The notes: generated by a model from the sequence alone, not told the origin. A DNA stretch of 46,134 bases from Sistotremastrum niveocremeum HHB9708 (GCA_001630475.1 KV419475.1:1-46134); one strand, 5' to 3'; positions 12,901 to 24,959 are shown, counted from the first letter of the stretch. Numbers and translations are program-made.

Positions 12901-13748
12901 CATCTCCTTCAAGAGATCAAGACCAATGGTAGATTCGGTACGTGATGTAACAAGCTCTCCATTTCTTCTATTGAACCATCCAGCAGGTGATATTGAGCTT
13001 ACAATGATCACGAAATTTTGCATGATGCAAGAACTACGATACAAACTGCGTTCTCCGGGCTATTTGCCACCCTCTCTCGAAGTTCTGGGTGATTTTCTCC
13101 TGAAGCATTTTGACGGAGATCGCAGAGGAACCCGACTGAACAACGCGTTGGCCCTCTCTACTGGCAGGAGTTTCCTTCCTGGAGAGCCAAGCTCTGGATA
13201 TCTGCTAGAGAAGCTTGCAAGGCTTTTGCGGACAAAACATCCTGCACAATTCACACGCGATCAACGCATTTCGTGTGTCAATTACTCCGCACTGGAATAC
13301 CGGGGTTCTACCTACAATACAGCAAAAAGAAACCCTTCAAACGCGATCATTGCTTTTGGGAAGGGGCTGCCGGGAGATTGGAGGGTTGGTAAAATTGAAG
13401 CAATATTTGAGGTTGAAAGACACGCTCCCCCAACGATTTTCTTGGCTCTGCATCAGTTTTCAGAATTGACAGCTGATCAGCAGATGCATGACCATTATCG
13501 ACAATTCCCGTATGCTGGAGGGCGAATAGTCCTGAATGCATTGGAACCGCAGCTTACCTTGATTACGGGGAAGGATATCATTGCCCATTGCGCCATGACT
13601 CCCAAGGTGTCCGAGAGTATAACTGAACCCCACTGGCATGCCCTGCCACTTGATCGAGTACGTCATGACTTGCATATTATATGGGAATTCTGATTAACAT
13701 CATCTGCTAATGTAGGATTAAACAGCACATCAAGAGCACGCTGTAGTG
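9916..13748 (+). mobile_element. Candidate boundaries of the CACTA-like element
   Basis: CACTAC begins at 9916 and GTAGTG ends at 13748, bracketing the transposase gene; both are flanked by the same 3 bp, TTC (9913-9915 and 13749-13751). CACTA elements end in CACTA..TAGTG and make 3-bp duplications, so the layout fits. The ends match clearly for only about 6 bp, and the ATG would lie 9 bp inside the left end with no room for a promoter. The boundaries may be chance and the true ends further out. Confidence 0.25.
9925..13721 (+). CDS. Tnp2-type (CACTA/Plavaka-like) transposase
   Basis: Six exons (9925-10426, 10480-11981, 12035-12298, 12352-12937, 12987-13657, 13716-13721) join in phase to 1,176 residues without a stop. 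Diagnostic Transposase_21 (Tnp2) blocks are present: FDISVDGFNPYGSKEAGKQ, VCLNLPYEERY, then LIGLIPGPGEPSLDQINHLL with PLINDLLLFWEHGV, and a zinc knuckle-like HSGTHFCPSCFLR. Another CCPKCYKLH block comes earlier. The C-terminal half has the SAWHYERWNHLLQEIKTNG and HWHALPLDR segments usual for the fungal proteins. An acidic EDDEDDEDDE run sits near the exon 3 start. The product would cut and paste its own element in the nucleus. At the position where Tnp2 proteins carry LDxMH, this copy reads LLCTMH, so the expected aspartate is missing and activity is doubtful. Otherwise the frame is intact, which suggests a young copy. Confidence 0.85.
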
Positions 13749-13982
13749 TTCTTCGTTGATGTAATAGATAATGAATTGTATGATCTTCACGGAAAACAGT
13801 GCCCCGAGGTTCAATGCATCCGCCGTGCTTACAGTGTAAGAAGACGGAGGACGAATCGTGATATCCCAATCTCGTTATGTCGGCCTTGTTACCTGGCCGA
13901 ATTAAAATTGCATGACCCGGCCAGCTCTGATATTATTCCCGAGAGAAGCATGTTTGGGGCATCAGGAGCGGAATCATATTAA
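13746..13982 (+). other. Unassigned ORF just downstream of the transposase
   Basis: The frame is open from directly after the transposase stop at 13721 to 13982 and encodes VVFFVDVIDNELYDLHGKQ, then CIRRAYSVRRRRTNRD and a cysteine pair (LCRPCYLAEL). No domain is recognised. It may be an old C-terminal extension of the transposase now cut off by the TAA, a separate small gene, or chance. Confidence 0.25.
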
Positions 13983-14019
13983 CTCGGGATATAACAACTG
14001 TAACTAGCGCGTACATATG

Positions 14020-15590
14020 CTAACGCTTGCCAACCCAGTGATCAACATAACGCGCCACCTTCGAATCGCCAGTATATGTTTGAAGGTGGCTGAGAATCTG
14101 GGGTACCCGGCCCAGAATGATCCCTAAAACAAGGATGGCCAACCCGAGAAACGTGCGTGAAAGATGATGGAGCCCTACACTGTGGGGTGAGCTTCTACTC
14201 TCCAAGGGGGAGAACGGCGAACCTCCTCTGGGCCCATCCCACTCCACCTCTATCGCAGGTGCATCCGTGACTTCCTTCACCGGGCGCCAAATAGAGATGT
14301 GACATCCCAGCTGACGATTATACGCCCCTGCAGCAACAATGAAGCATTCTTGGCAGTATCCCTAATAAAGGGAGAAGTGAGAAGTGGAAGCATGCAAAGG
14401 CGCAAGCGAACACGGACAGCGAGTGATGTTATTGCTCCCTGAATGGCTTGTGTATGTTCAGACAAAAGAGCTAGTTCAGGCATTCAATACTGAACACTCA
14501 CTTGCTTTGCCGAAGCTTTGCAGGAACTCGCCTGACTCAGCGTTCCACAAGCATATCTCACCATCAATGAAACCACCAATGCACGCTTTCCCGCCGTGTA
14601 CGAAGACAGCCTGGGCACTAGCGGGAACGGAAACATCGTTCCCACGTTGGAGCGTCTGATGACGGTGATCAATGGCGAGAAGCGAGTACTTTAAATAAGA
14701 ACGTCTGGCGTTCGATATGATGACAGATGTTTGGTCGGGGGAGAGGGAGAGAGATGAACTATGCTTGGACTTAGTGCACGTCAAAAGTATCGCACCGAGC
14801 TCACCACGGTTGAGGAATGTTGAAAACCGTCGTCATACGCCTCTCCTTGGCATCCCACAAGCTCACGAAAGAAATGTGTGAATGTATTACCCAACTGGCG
14901 GAGCACATAACTCACGAGACTCCGTGATGACGGCGAGCGATTAACAATCCATGAAAAGATTGATTTTGTAGCCAATGAACGGATGTGATCTCGACGGGTT
15001 CATTAGAGAGTCCTGACTCGAATGCATGGACTTGGAATTCATATTTGCAACTCCATGCTGCTAACCGGCAAAATTAATGAGAATGTGCCTCTGCTTGGCA
15101 AGGAGAATACGGTCTCACCTTGTTTATCAGACTTATCAGACGTCCAGATACTGACAGTATGGTTACCGGCCACCGCGAGATCTCCGGACGAAAAATCCAT
15201 GTATCGGGCAGGTTCTGTGGAGAGTCCTGCAAAGCCTTCCAATGTCATGAATTCCTAGTCCGCGCATGCGAGAATCAGCAAATTTCAATCGTCGATGTCG
15301 GCACGCTATCATACCTGATCTGAGCGGAGGGATATCAAAGCGCCATCTCTCAGACCACACAACAACTCAAAGGGGCGACCACCATGATGATCAATCCATA
15401 AAAGCGACAGAGGCTCAGCGTTCGTGCTAATCTCGTGGATGTCGTTATCCTTGAGGGTCCACAGACAGATCACGTTGCAAGTTTGAAGGCCAGCTAACTG
15501 AAGCCCATCTGGTCGAAAGTTCATGGCATGAATGGGGACGTTGGTGACCGTGGGGTTCTTCAGCACCACGTCGAGGGTATAAGAGAGCAT
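14020..15590 (-). CDS. WD40-repeat protein with C-terminal membrane anchor (413 aa)
   Basis: Exons 15590-15315, 15254-15119, 15060-14916, 14861-14805, 14758-14502, a 29-nt exon near 14441-14413 and 14361-14020 join in phase to 413 residues. Successive blades end in IW/LW-type strands: NVICLWTLKDND, HTVSIWTSDKSD, HHGVSLWDAKER, GEICLWNAESGE and CHISIWRPV. The pattern of roughly 45-residue units fits a WD40 beta-propeller, a scaffold for protein binding rather than an enzyme. After the last blade come about 30 polar residues and then a hydrophobic helix (TFLGLAILVLGIILGRVPQIL, residues about 370-390), so the propeller is probably held at a membrane, facing the cytosol. The ATG at 15590 follows a TATAAAG-like box about 30 bp upstream. 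An F-box gene lies upstream on the same strand; joint function is possible but unproven. Confidence 0.75.
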
Positions 15591-16407
15591 TGAGGTCTTC
15601 AGACATCCGGCTTCAGTTCTTTATATGATAAGCGCGAGAGTTTTCTGAATGGTTTCGAGGGGGTCGCATCTCAGTTGGGGGACAATAAGAGAGCAGCAAT
15701 TGTTTCCAACAGCGGTTGAGACGCAAAACTACGGCTTGTCAAATCCAGGAATTTCCAGCATGTCCTCATAGTTTCTCTGTCCCATCCCGAGTTGGCTATC
15801 TCTTTCTTCGCAGTGATGTCCCTCGCATCGTGCCATAGCCAGTAATTGACCATATTTTCTGTCGTCCTTGATCAGTCTCTATTTACCAGTATTCTGTAAA
15901 GCGATACCTGAATTCATTTGGGTGCGTGAAAAAAAGAATAAAATATTGTTGAGCACCCATGATGATAGTGGACGGTCGTGAATGAACTCGCTGGCGTCGA
16001 ACGGTCCGTTTTGAGGAAAATGCTCTAAGCGGGAAGAGCGCCTCCTCCCGCTATTGTGGCATCTTTGGCTTTCATCTGTTATAGTAACTCCGTGCCTGGA
16101 CACGGTCGGAAGACCGGAGACATGCTACCTGACTGCAACAAAAGCCTTGACAAAAGCATTTATCAATATTCATTCTCTAGAAGCGCGCTCGCCTCTCGCG
16201 GAAGCTCGAAATGTATAATTTTAATAGAGATCTTCCCATGAGTTGGAGAGCGCCCTTGTGTTATTGAAACCATCCTTTCGTGATACGGTACTGATACCGA
16301 CACCAAAGTCCAGGTGTGAAGCAACTTCAATCAAGCAACCGAACATAGTGTGTAAGGCAGTATCGAGTCACGTCGGTGTACGAAAGTAGGCTCTTTGACT
16401 TAATAAA
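15591..16407. other. Intergenic region between WD40 and F-box genes
   Basis: Nothing supportable beyond short open frames. A TATA-like motif sits near 15617 on the minus strand ahead of the WD40 gene start. The remainder should hold the 3' end of the F-box transcript. Confidence 0.4.
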
Positions 16408-18293
16408 CTATCCCATCCTCCATAGTTTGATGAGTTTGCGGTTGGGTCCTGCGTCAAGCTGAGGTTCCGGAACCTCGTCGTCGTCTTCGAGATGAGGGTG
16501 GATGTTACCCTACTCATGAAAGCCACCTCATCAGTAAAAAGAAATAAGCAACGTTCGAAACAATGTACCTGAAGTGCTAATATGTAATTTTGGTCCAGGA
16601 AGCAATCTCCAAAGTGCCCCATTGCTTGTATAGCTTTGACGTTCATTTTCAGCCGCTTGATAGGTGGGTTGGGCGCTTCAAAGTCAAGCAGGAATTCAGA
16701 TTCAGCACTCGTGCATATAGGTGCCGGACGACCCAAAGGCCTCCCCTCCGCGGCTGCCCCCGAGTCGTCAAAGACCGTGGTAAGGTGACGCTCAGCCCCA
16801 TGTCGAGCATTCCAATCAAACTCGTTGAAGATGATCCGTTGGCCATGCATTCGTCTACATCACGTGAGTAATTGTAAATCAAGAAGACGAAAAGGGAAAG
16901 ATCACTCAAGAGAATACTCTGCAAATCCAACGACTGGGTCGTCTGACTCCAAGACAGCCACCTCACTTTGGGCCCATCGGGACCACGGGTAGAGAGGAAT
17001 TTTGTCCCGCGCAGGGGGCGGGTCGATGCAAATTTCAGTGAGGAGGCGAAAGATCCCTGAAGTCTTGAATACAAGAATGAATGCGAGTTCGTCGCAAATT
17101 TCGCCTTCGAGGAGCCTCTCGCACGGGTACCCAATGAGAAGCAGTCCCTTCTCCGGAGAAGTAATAAATGGTGCGGTAGAGCTAGACCCTCCTAAGCGGG
17201 GAGCTTCAAGACAAATTTCTTCCCGACGCAGTCTAAAGACTTCGTCATTCTCTCTTCTGTGCGGAGGGAGAAGAAGATAAGCGATACAAGTGGCCGATTT
17301 GTCCATGTAATACAGCTCGAGGCGTATCTCAGGGGGCACATGGATATTGATACTGATCCAGAGACTTGGAGACAAGAATGCAAATCCGCTGCTATTCCGG
17401 CATACCTGGAGTCTCAGTCAGTGACAGCATCTGCATATAAGAATGACATTCGATGACGTACCCACACGAGGCAACCCATTTGCCAATTCCACACCGCGAC
17501 CGACAGCTCGTCTGGAGTCTGAACGGCTACCAGATTACCAGCTAGTTGAAAGTCTTCCGGACCGGATAGACCCGAGAGCATCTTCAGACATGGTTTTCTT
17601 GCTCGAGGATGAGATTTCTGTGTGAAGAGGGTAGTGAAATTCAGAAAGAATCTTGTAACACAAACGAGAGTTATTAGATCAATTGTCAGGAGGTAGGGAG
17701 GTTTAAATACCCAGAATCAGGATCCAAATTACGGTTTAAGACAACAAGAAGATCTTGCGTAGGATCTATTGCCAGTGCTATGATGTTCGTCCAGCTTCTA
17801 GAACTGACCAACACGTCTTGAACGGGACCATCTCCGCTGGGCAGCTCCAGAACACCGACGCAGGAGGTACCAGGACTTGGTCCTGCAACGACTCGGGCGA
17901 AAACACCCCCTATCAAAGAGCAAGGGCCTGGGGAAAACGGAATAGAAATTGTCTCGACAGATATGGGATCGAACCCTCTCCAGCGTCGTCTCCTATCAAG
18001 CAATTTCTCAAGCTTTACTAGAGTAGTGAGCGTTGAGAAGCCATCAATCAGTCCGTCGCGTTCAAGTTCGCGCTGATAGGTCCATAGCATTGAATTTTTC
18101 AATAGGTCTCGTAATCTCCTGCAGACCTGACATATAACGCGTTTCATCGCGGCTATCAATATCACTGGAACGAAATGGCTCCACATACCAGCATGCAGTT
18201 GAGCAAGTCTCGACATCCAATGACTGGGTTTTCAACGACATGGAAAAATATCTCAGTAGGTAGACCAAGCAGACCGCAGGGCCTTAGGTACAT
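16408..18293 (-). CDS. F-box protein with WD-like C-terminal body (532 aa)
   Basis: Six exons (18293-18189, 18126-17711, 17651-17462, 17405-16906, 16854-16569, 16509-16408) splice in phase to 532 residues. Residues 9-47 form an F-box: LGLPTEIFFHVVENPVIG, RDLLNCMLV and CRRLRDLLKNS, where the first intron splits the LV/CRR part. F-box proteins bind Skp1 and give target specificity to SCF ubiquitin ligases. The next part (YQRELERDGLIDG, KLLDRRRRWRGFDP) is the usual agaricomycete continuation. Beta-rich segments follow with propeller-like strands (GNLVAVQTPDELSVAVWNWQ, FAFLSPSLWISI, ELAFILVFKTSGIFRLLTEI). The C-terminus is short and charged (LEDDDEVPEPQLDAGPNRK). No substrate can be named. Such genes are greatly expanded in mushrooms. 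Confidence 0.8.
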
Positions 18294-20760
18294 TGATGAT
18301 GGTCGCAAATGATGTTGAAGTGCAGGGCAGGGCAGAAGTCGCGTTGCTCGTTCGGACCAGTACGTAATTGGTGCTTATTCAGCGAGCATGGTGATCATCC
18401 AAATTCAGCGAGCGCACGTTTCTCACGTGGCAAAGGTTCATGCTTCGCCAGCGTACTGATCATGAAGGCCCCTAGCATCTCAAGAGAGGCTTCAGTTTCA
18501 TCAAACCATTTGTTCATCAAAATTGTGAACCTGCGTCGACGGTCACTCATACGCACTGGATTAAGGTACACAATTTCTCCGAGTTGAAGTATCCGATACA
18601 CGAAGTGATACACGGAAGATTATGGACTGCGCGACTAGATAGTTTCAGAAAGTTTTATTTAGATACTCGACATGCATATAAGGACTACTAGTTAGCTATG
18701 TATTTAATGCCGCTCACCAACATGAAGTACCATGTCTGAATTTGTGGCACTTCCATGGAACGACCCGTGTTGCTCCTAGGCCTGCTGGAGTAGTTCATTC
18801 GCCCCAAACGTGATCCAACGACAATCGAACGCTTCGGAGGTATTGGGGATACAATCGATTCTCATATTTGAGATGAGAATCTAGCTGCAATGGGGACTGG
18901 GAGAGTGAAATCAAAATTACATGGTCATAAGGAGAGCGACTGCTCAAAACTTTAAATTAACATGCCAGCCATTCCCACAGTGGGGCTGCGCAAGTCAGCC
19001 AGCGATATATTTCGGAATGATCGTGGATGGTCGAAGGGCTTCTAGTGACCCTCCACACCTGAATGGGCTGACAAGAAGGTTCATGAGCATCCCAGTCATC
19101 AGCGCGGCACAGCCCCTCTAGTGAGACGCTTAGTACAATCAAGTAGTACGATCAGATGAGTCAAGCTGTTGCTTACGCAGTATTGGGCTAACAGGCAGGT
19201 TTTGCATGGGGACAATTGCCTTAATGTCTAGAAACAATGGTCGCAACGGCACTTGGTGTATCTCGGACCAGGGAGACGGCGGGAACTATGAGGTGAGACT
19301 TCTGGGGCATCGGAGGTAGCGAACAGAGGTGAAAATGTCGGACGAGCAAGCCATGATATATCGATAGGAATGCACGAGCGGGATTTCGGTGAATTAGATA
19401 CGGTGACCCGCGGGCCCAATCACTTTCCTGAACTGACAGCATGGACCGGACCAGTACTACATCCAGTGACCCTCCCAGTGCCATGAGCAAGATCGTGCAG
19501 TAACCTTGACATCTTTTGAGGCGAAAGAAGCGTGCGTACTCACCATACTTTTGGATGCGTCCAAAAAAAGTCATCCTGCACGTCAATGGCGATGGTAGTA
19601 GCATGGTCTCGGTAGCAGCATGGTCCAGGTGTTAACATTGGATCGCCATGGCCCTGCTTTTCCTCGAAGATTCCAGGGTCAGAACTCAAAACAAAGCTTT
19701 AAAACTGCAGTCTTAATCATTGCTTCGTGCCGCGGTTTATTGGCTTGGATCCACTGCGAGATAAGTGCCAGATGAGAAGCCGTTGAATCATAGCGTTTCT
19801 TGTCAGTAAATGCGGCGAACAACATAATATAAGATGCGTTGACAGTTAACAGCAATGATGGGGCGTTCAATGGATCCCCCGAGTTAATTAAGCGTACTGC
19901 GACAGAGTGTAGTATGGGATAGGGAAAACGACACGGACTACGGTTACTAGTATGTCTGATGGACCACGGGTGACCGGTGAGCTTCCCGATTTAAATTGCC
20001 AGAATCCATCGAGCACCAGAGGTTACATAGATATGGGATCCCTGATGTAAAGAAACCTGTCGTTGAACAGCTGCATTGTTCGTGAGTCTTGCTCAAGTTC
20101 GGTGTCCATAGGCAGTTCATTCGGACTGGGCTCGATTCGGCGTTGCGCCTGGCCTCACAGGAGTCAAGCTCATGGAGCTGCTGGGTAAAACGAGCAGCAT
20201 CTAACTATCCTGAATATCCTGCAAAGATGATTAATATTAATGTCATCCGCACGCCTGAAAATGGTACGGCGAAAAGTCGAGTTCGCACAGACCATGCTTG
20301 GTGATCGAGAATTAGAACTCCGCTGGACCATGGTTTAAGTAATATATGTCTGAGGGCGACGGAGAACTCCGCCCTGCTCTGCGGAGACACTCCCACCACC
20401 ACCGATACATGTGTCGATGCAAAAACGCAGTTTGGGATTCTCATGTCCTGAACCGACGTTTTCAATGGCAATATCTCTCCAGGTCAGGGGTGCCACTGCA
20501 CCTCGAATTTTTCCTCAAATCTGAATCTTATCAGTGGAACAGATCTCGAGCTGACACCAACCTGTATTGGTTGAGATGAGAAGGAGAAATCAGAAGAGCA
20601 GCACGAAGAAAGAAATGAAAGACATCAGAGAGGTGGTAGAGGATGTGAGGTTGGGGAGCAAGATCAAGAAATGAGAACCAAATTGACGAGTTTTATGCTC
20701 TCCATGCACCAGAGCTCGTCTCAGCTGTTGGTACGCCATCAAGATAATGACACACACTCA
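18294..20760. other. Gene-poor region with unassigned minus-strand open frames
   Basis: Minus-strand frames at 18395-18613 (RRRRFTILMNKWFDETEASLE), 19221-19604 (GYCTILLMALGGSLDVVLV) and 20205-20471 (VRMTLILIIFAGYSG) have some hydrophobic, coding-like stretches, but I could not splice them into one protein or assign a family. They might be the remains of a membrane protein gene. No RNA gene or repeat was seen. Confidence 0.25.
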
Positions 20761-20855
20761 TCCTCACATTTATCAACAGATAACTTACTTTCGTAGCATA
20801 CTCATCCCCCTCTATCTTGCCACGTTCATCCAGTTGCCATTCTTGACAATATTCC

Positions 20856-21475
20856 GTGACAGTGGTTCTCAATCTTGGAGACGCAAGTGTTGGCCGACCT
20901 GGACGACGCCTGTTGTCGGCGCCTCCGCGTCGTCGTGTAACTACACTTTTGTCATGCTCCTACACTCCGTGGTATTACTACTGTGCACATTCGGCTTACA
21001 CGTCAGAGCTTCTTCCTCCCCCGATTCCGTTGGGCTCATCTATCCGGGGGCTCCAGCAGTTGTAGGCACCAGCACCAGTACTTCACTTACAAGGTACGAT
21101 TATCACTTTTTCCGCGTAGCATGGCTTATATCGAACCCACAGAGCCAAAATACACCCGTTTTCTACCATATCATTCAGCGATGGAGCCCATGAATGTAGA
21201 GATCGAGGTTGGCGCGGATACAGACGGGTAGAGCCTGCGGGCGCTTTAGATTTTGACCCGATAAATGTCGAAATCGAGGGCGGAGGCATTGTGGAAGCCA
21301 TGGATATCGATGACGAACACGACGATGAGGACGTAGTGATGGATATTGAAGACGAAGACGAAATCATGGATATTGATCAGGAGGATGAAGGGGCAGTCAC
21401 AGACATGATTGTTGAGATGGGTGATGTGGCTAATCAGGGAATCGACGATATGCGTGTCTGCGAGAACTGGTACGT
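20856..21475 (+). pseudogene. Possible broken gene for an acidic protein
   Basis: The plus strand encodes a run ending MEPMNVEIEVGADTDG with a stop at 21230. One base over, the frame continues VEPAGALDFDPINVEIEGGG and then a strongly acidic tract (AMDIDDEHDDED, VMDIEDEDEIMDIDQEDE) to about 21475. NVEIE appears on both sides of the break, which suggests one gene with a frameshift. An intron cannot explain the change of frame because the distance is too short. No known domain is visible; a real start was not found. Confidence 0.3.
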
Positions 21476-21479
21476 ATTC

Positions 21480-24400
21480 TCATGGTCATATGCGTATTCG
21501 TCGTATCTGATGTATTGTATTTCAGTGCTACCCTCACCTTCCTCGCCGTTGCTCTGGCCATGCATCCCTTCCCTTCTTCCTCGTCGTTTTCTCTTCTGTT
21601 AGGAGCTGGGTTCGATGTTCCTCAGTGCAGTGCTCATATTTTCAAAACAATTGAACTTGCATCTGCGTAGAATTGTCGCATGATTAAACACATTTCTTTC
21701 TTCGCTTCAGATTGTGCCACGACAAAAGCAGATTCCATTATGTCATTCTCTCAAGGTTCGAATGCACGAAAGAGCCTTCCGTGCCAAGCACCGCAGTCGT
21801 CCTTCTTGAAGCGTAGCAAGTCCCATGCACGCGCATGGGGGGAATACTGTTGCCATCGGTTGGTCAATACGACAGCGATCTGAGGCCCAAGGATTCCTGT
21901 TTTTGAGTCTGACCATCTTCGTCTGTCGCTGTGATAGATCCCACATCGAAAGGATTGATGTACAACTCGTATAGCTTCCATTTCAAAGCTCGAATGTTTC
22001 TAGAACAGGTACTACCGTACACATACAATTTCGGCCAACGTGCAATAAGCATAATATCTGGGTTCAGTAGGGACCCGTTCTGTACAGAAAGAAGGGAAGC
22101 CAAGAATCAATACCTGAGACGAATCAACACATACAATGCATTCAGAAGAACGTCTTCGTCTGGTTCTCACTCGCCAACTGAGTTGGTGATCTACTAGCAC
22201 TCAGCAAGTTCTCAACTGCGCGTTGAGAAAACAGCGAAGCTTGAGATCCGGACGCGACAGAGAGAGACCAAGAGTTTGCTGAAAATCTAAGGCATGAATG
22301 GCTGATAGGAATGGTCGACTTGTGGCCATTGTCGGGGACGTCACGATTCGCCGAGCTCTCGTGTTTGAGGGAGGAGGTGTCTTGAAGAGGCATGGTCAAC
22401 CACCTTTCAAAGCCGTCATGAATCTCAGTATGGATCAAAACCAACTTCAGATCCGGGAGGGGTTACTCTCAAGATAGCGTCGCCGACAGCAATCAAGTTG
22501 ATGGGGATTCAATCAAGTAATTGGTGACACTTGACGAAGTGGCAAGGAGCTAGGGGACAATGAGACAAACACTTGGATCTGTTATAGGGGACGATGCTCA
22601 CACAGTTTGACATTGGTGTATTGAGCAGTGGCATCAGCGTTGCTATCCTCGAGAGCATCCGCGATTTGGAACATGTACTCGGGAACGGAGTTGACACCCT
22701 TAATCTGGGAGATGAAGTTCGATGAAGGAGCGGACATCGGCAAGAGACTTTGGGCGGGCTGCGAAATCCCATCCGCCGCAGACGAATTGGACTGACATCG
22801 ATGAGTCAACATTCTGCCATGAAGGTTCCCAACAAGGACACCAAGTACTTGAGAGCGAAGACTAGTCACGGCAATCACGGCCATACGTGCAAGCACGCTC
22901 CTCTCTTGGCTCTGGCTGTGGATCCGCTATTGACAAAGCAAACTCTACATGTATGACACCGAAAAGCTGCGTGGCGAAAATGAAGTTGCTGATCAAGTGC
23001 ATAGGATTTTACACCGTGATGATGCAGTCGAAAAACAGACTCACGCTACAGAGGCTTTCAATGATCGTGGAGCTAGCCAATCGGTACGTGATTCTGGTTG
23101 TGTAGCCTTCACTGATCTCATTGCATACGATGGATAGTGTCGAACTTCGTGAGCCTAAAGTCCGTTGACAGATCATCGAATGTCCGCGACATTCCAATCC
23201 TTTGCCTCCGCCTGCAGCATCGTCCTTGCCTTCTCAACTCGAGCAATCCTCATCTCTAACCTTCAAGCGGAGGAAAGCCAATTCACTCAAGCATGATGCA
23301 ATCATTGACTCCAAATGAAGGGCGGATAAGTGGAAATGCACCCTTGCGAAGTCAACGATAAATAGTCGGACCATGCTTGTCCATGGCAGGCAGCGTTGAT
23401 CTGGCATAAACAGCAGTGGATGCAGATGCCATGTCGAAGTTATTCATGATACCAATGGCACGCTCCGTTTATCGACATCAAACAGGACTCGTGTCTCAGA
23501 CGGATGTCCAATTTGCAAAAATAAAATAAAATAGAGATAAGCGCTTTGACCGTCAACTTGAGTATACGACGAGCACCACATTTTGTCAGGGATTGGGACA
23601 GGCAGAAGCCGGGAACTACGAGTGTCTTGACTGTTGCCCTTGAGAAGTACAGCGAAAAGCACAGCATGCACCAATGACATTCCCCGGAAGTGGAGCATGG
23701 TGCAGCATGGTCATATAAAAAACCATTATTCTCGAAGAGGGAGAATGTGATTCGACGGGAGAGATGATGCACTATGGAGATCACTTTTGACAGCATGGTA
23801 GGCGCGAATAAATCCCGAATCAAGACATCGGTACACAGGGATGAAGGAAGACCATGGAACACTGCATCGGAAGCATGATAAAAAACACAAGTGCTGCAAA
23901 CGCCGAACACATGCAGCTGCCGGTATTCTCAGTGCCTCGAATTGGTTTGAAAGATGATGTCCATGCTGTCAGTTTGATTGCGTTTTGAATTGATGATTGT
24001 CGAATCCGAACCATGGTCCACCGTTGCAAAATACCATCGCCACCACCATGGTTTGAGACGACACCCTGCTTCAAACCCGCATATGAGCAGTGACCCTTCA
24101 GCAGGCCAACCAGAGTGAGAACACGTCATGAACGAGGAGTCGTAAGTAGCCTGCTCACCGTGCCACCTCTGTTGGGACCAATTCGTCCCGGATCATACGT
24201 GCAGACAAATCCACATCACCATCGTATCGAACGTCCAGATCAGTCGAACAAGTCCAATCCAAAGGCTTTTCGTACCCATATCTGCCCTGGCATGAGACCA
24301 TCACAAGTATCGAACGACACGCATCCTTACCTCCTGCCGAGGCCGAACGCCCCTCCGTCACTTCATCAGCTTTCGACTTGAGGATTCTATAGCATATAGG

Positions 24401-24550
24401 ACAGCTTAAGACTCTACAAGCTTAAGGTGAGATGGACTGACCCGATAACGTAGCGCGATGCTACCCCCCGATTGAGAACCGTAGCTTCTTTTCGAGTCCT
24501 TTTCCATTACGTCGATTCTCTCTCGAATCTAGCACGGTGAATCAGAATGT
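21480..24550. other. Region without a supportable gene
   Basis: A minus-strand stretch at 22605-22800 reads like protein (SAPSSNFISQIKGV, PEYMFQIADALEDSNADATA) but ends within a few codons in every splice arrangement I tried, so it may be a relic. Other frames (21680-21883, 22142-22444, 23440-23910, 24115-24381) look random. No repeats or RNA genes were recognised. Confidence 0.3.
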
Positions 24551-24559
24551 AGTTATAGG

Positions 24560-24823
24560 CAAAGAAAGGGTCGTACCTCTGCAGTGATACCAGCGATAAG
24601 GCTCATCGACTGGAGTTCCTCAGCTCGCGGCAGAGAAGAGACGACGTTTTCTTCGACTTAGCGGCCCTGTTCGGCTTCAATCCGGTGGATGCTGAGAAGG
24701 CATGCCCTGAAGCTGAAGGTATACGTTCCGGCTCCCAGAGATGTGTTTCGTTTCCCCAGGTCGAGGCCGACGTTGACGCCGTTGAGGAGCATATGGAGCG
24801 GATTTCGGATTTCGGATGAGGAC
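24560..24823 (+). other. Possible exon fragment without a start codon
   Basis: An open plus frame follows a good acceptor (CTCTGCAG) near 24581 and encodes CSDTSDKAHRLEFLSSRQ, then RRDDVFFDLAALFGFNPVDAE and VEADVDAVEEHMERISDFG before TGA at about 24818. Its composition is more protein-like than the neighbouring frames. It lacks an ATG and a partner exon. It overlaps in another frame the ORF that continues into the 45-bp repeat. Confidence 0.25.
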
Positions 24824-24829
24824 GATTCT

Positions 24830-24943
24830 GAATATTCTGGCGGCGATTATTCTAAATATTCTGGTGTTGATTCTGAATATTCTGGTGGCGATTATTCTAA
24901 ATATTCTGGTGTTGATTCTGAATATTCTGGCGGAGATTATGCT
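24830..24943 (+). repeat. 45-bp tandem repeat, 2.5 copies
   Basis: Units begin at 24830, 24875 and 24920 with a strict 45-bp period; the first two differ by one base in the part compared. Each unit is built from smaller AATATTCTGG-like pieces. In the frame 24689-24958 it encodes EYSGGDYSKYSGVDS twice, plus a partial copy and a stop. The multiple of three keeps the frame, but I cannot tell whether the ORF is expressed. A/T-rich relatives (TATTCTCCGG, AGAATAAAC) are scattered to about 25150. Confidence 0.85.
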
Positions 24944-24959
24944 AGAGGAATATACTGAA

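Noticed and set aside
18921-19604. Second DUF6534 gene on the minus strand
   Set aside because: Only one short hydrophobic stretch resembles the family; the other landmarks found in the copy at 31.4-33.5 kb are absent.
21083-21367. Minus-strand ORF with serine and isoleucine runs (SSSSSISITTSSSS)
   Set aside because: It is the complement of the acidic D/E codon tract on the plus strand, so it is a shadow.
23440-23910. 156-codon minus-strand ORF rich in Cys, Phe and Leu
   Set aside because: No family resemblance, mixed composition and no splice partners; most likely a chance open frame.
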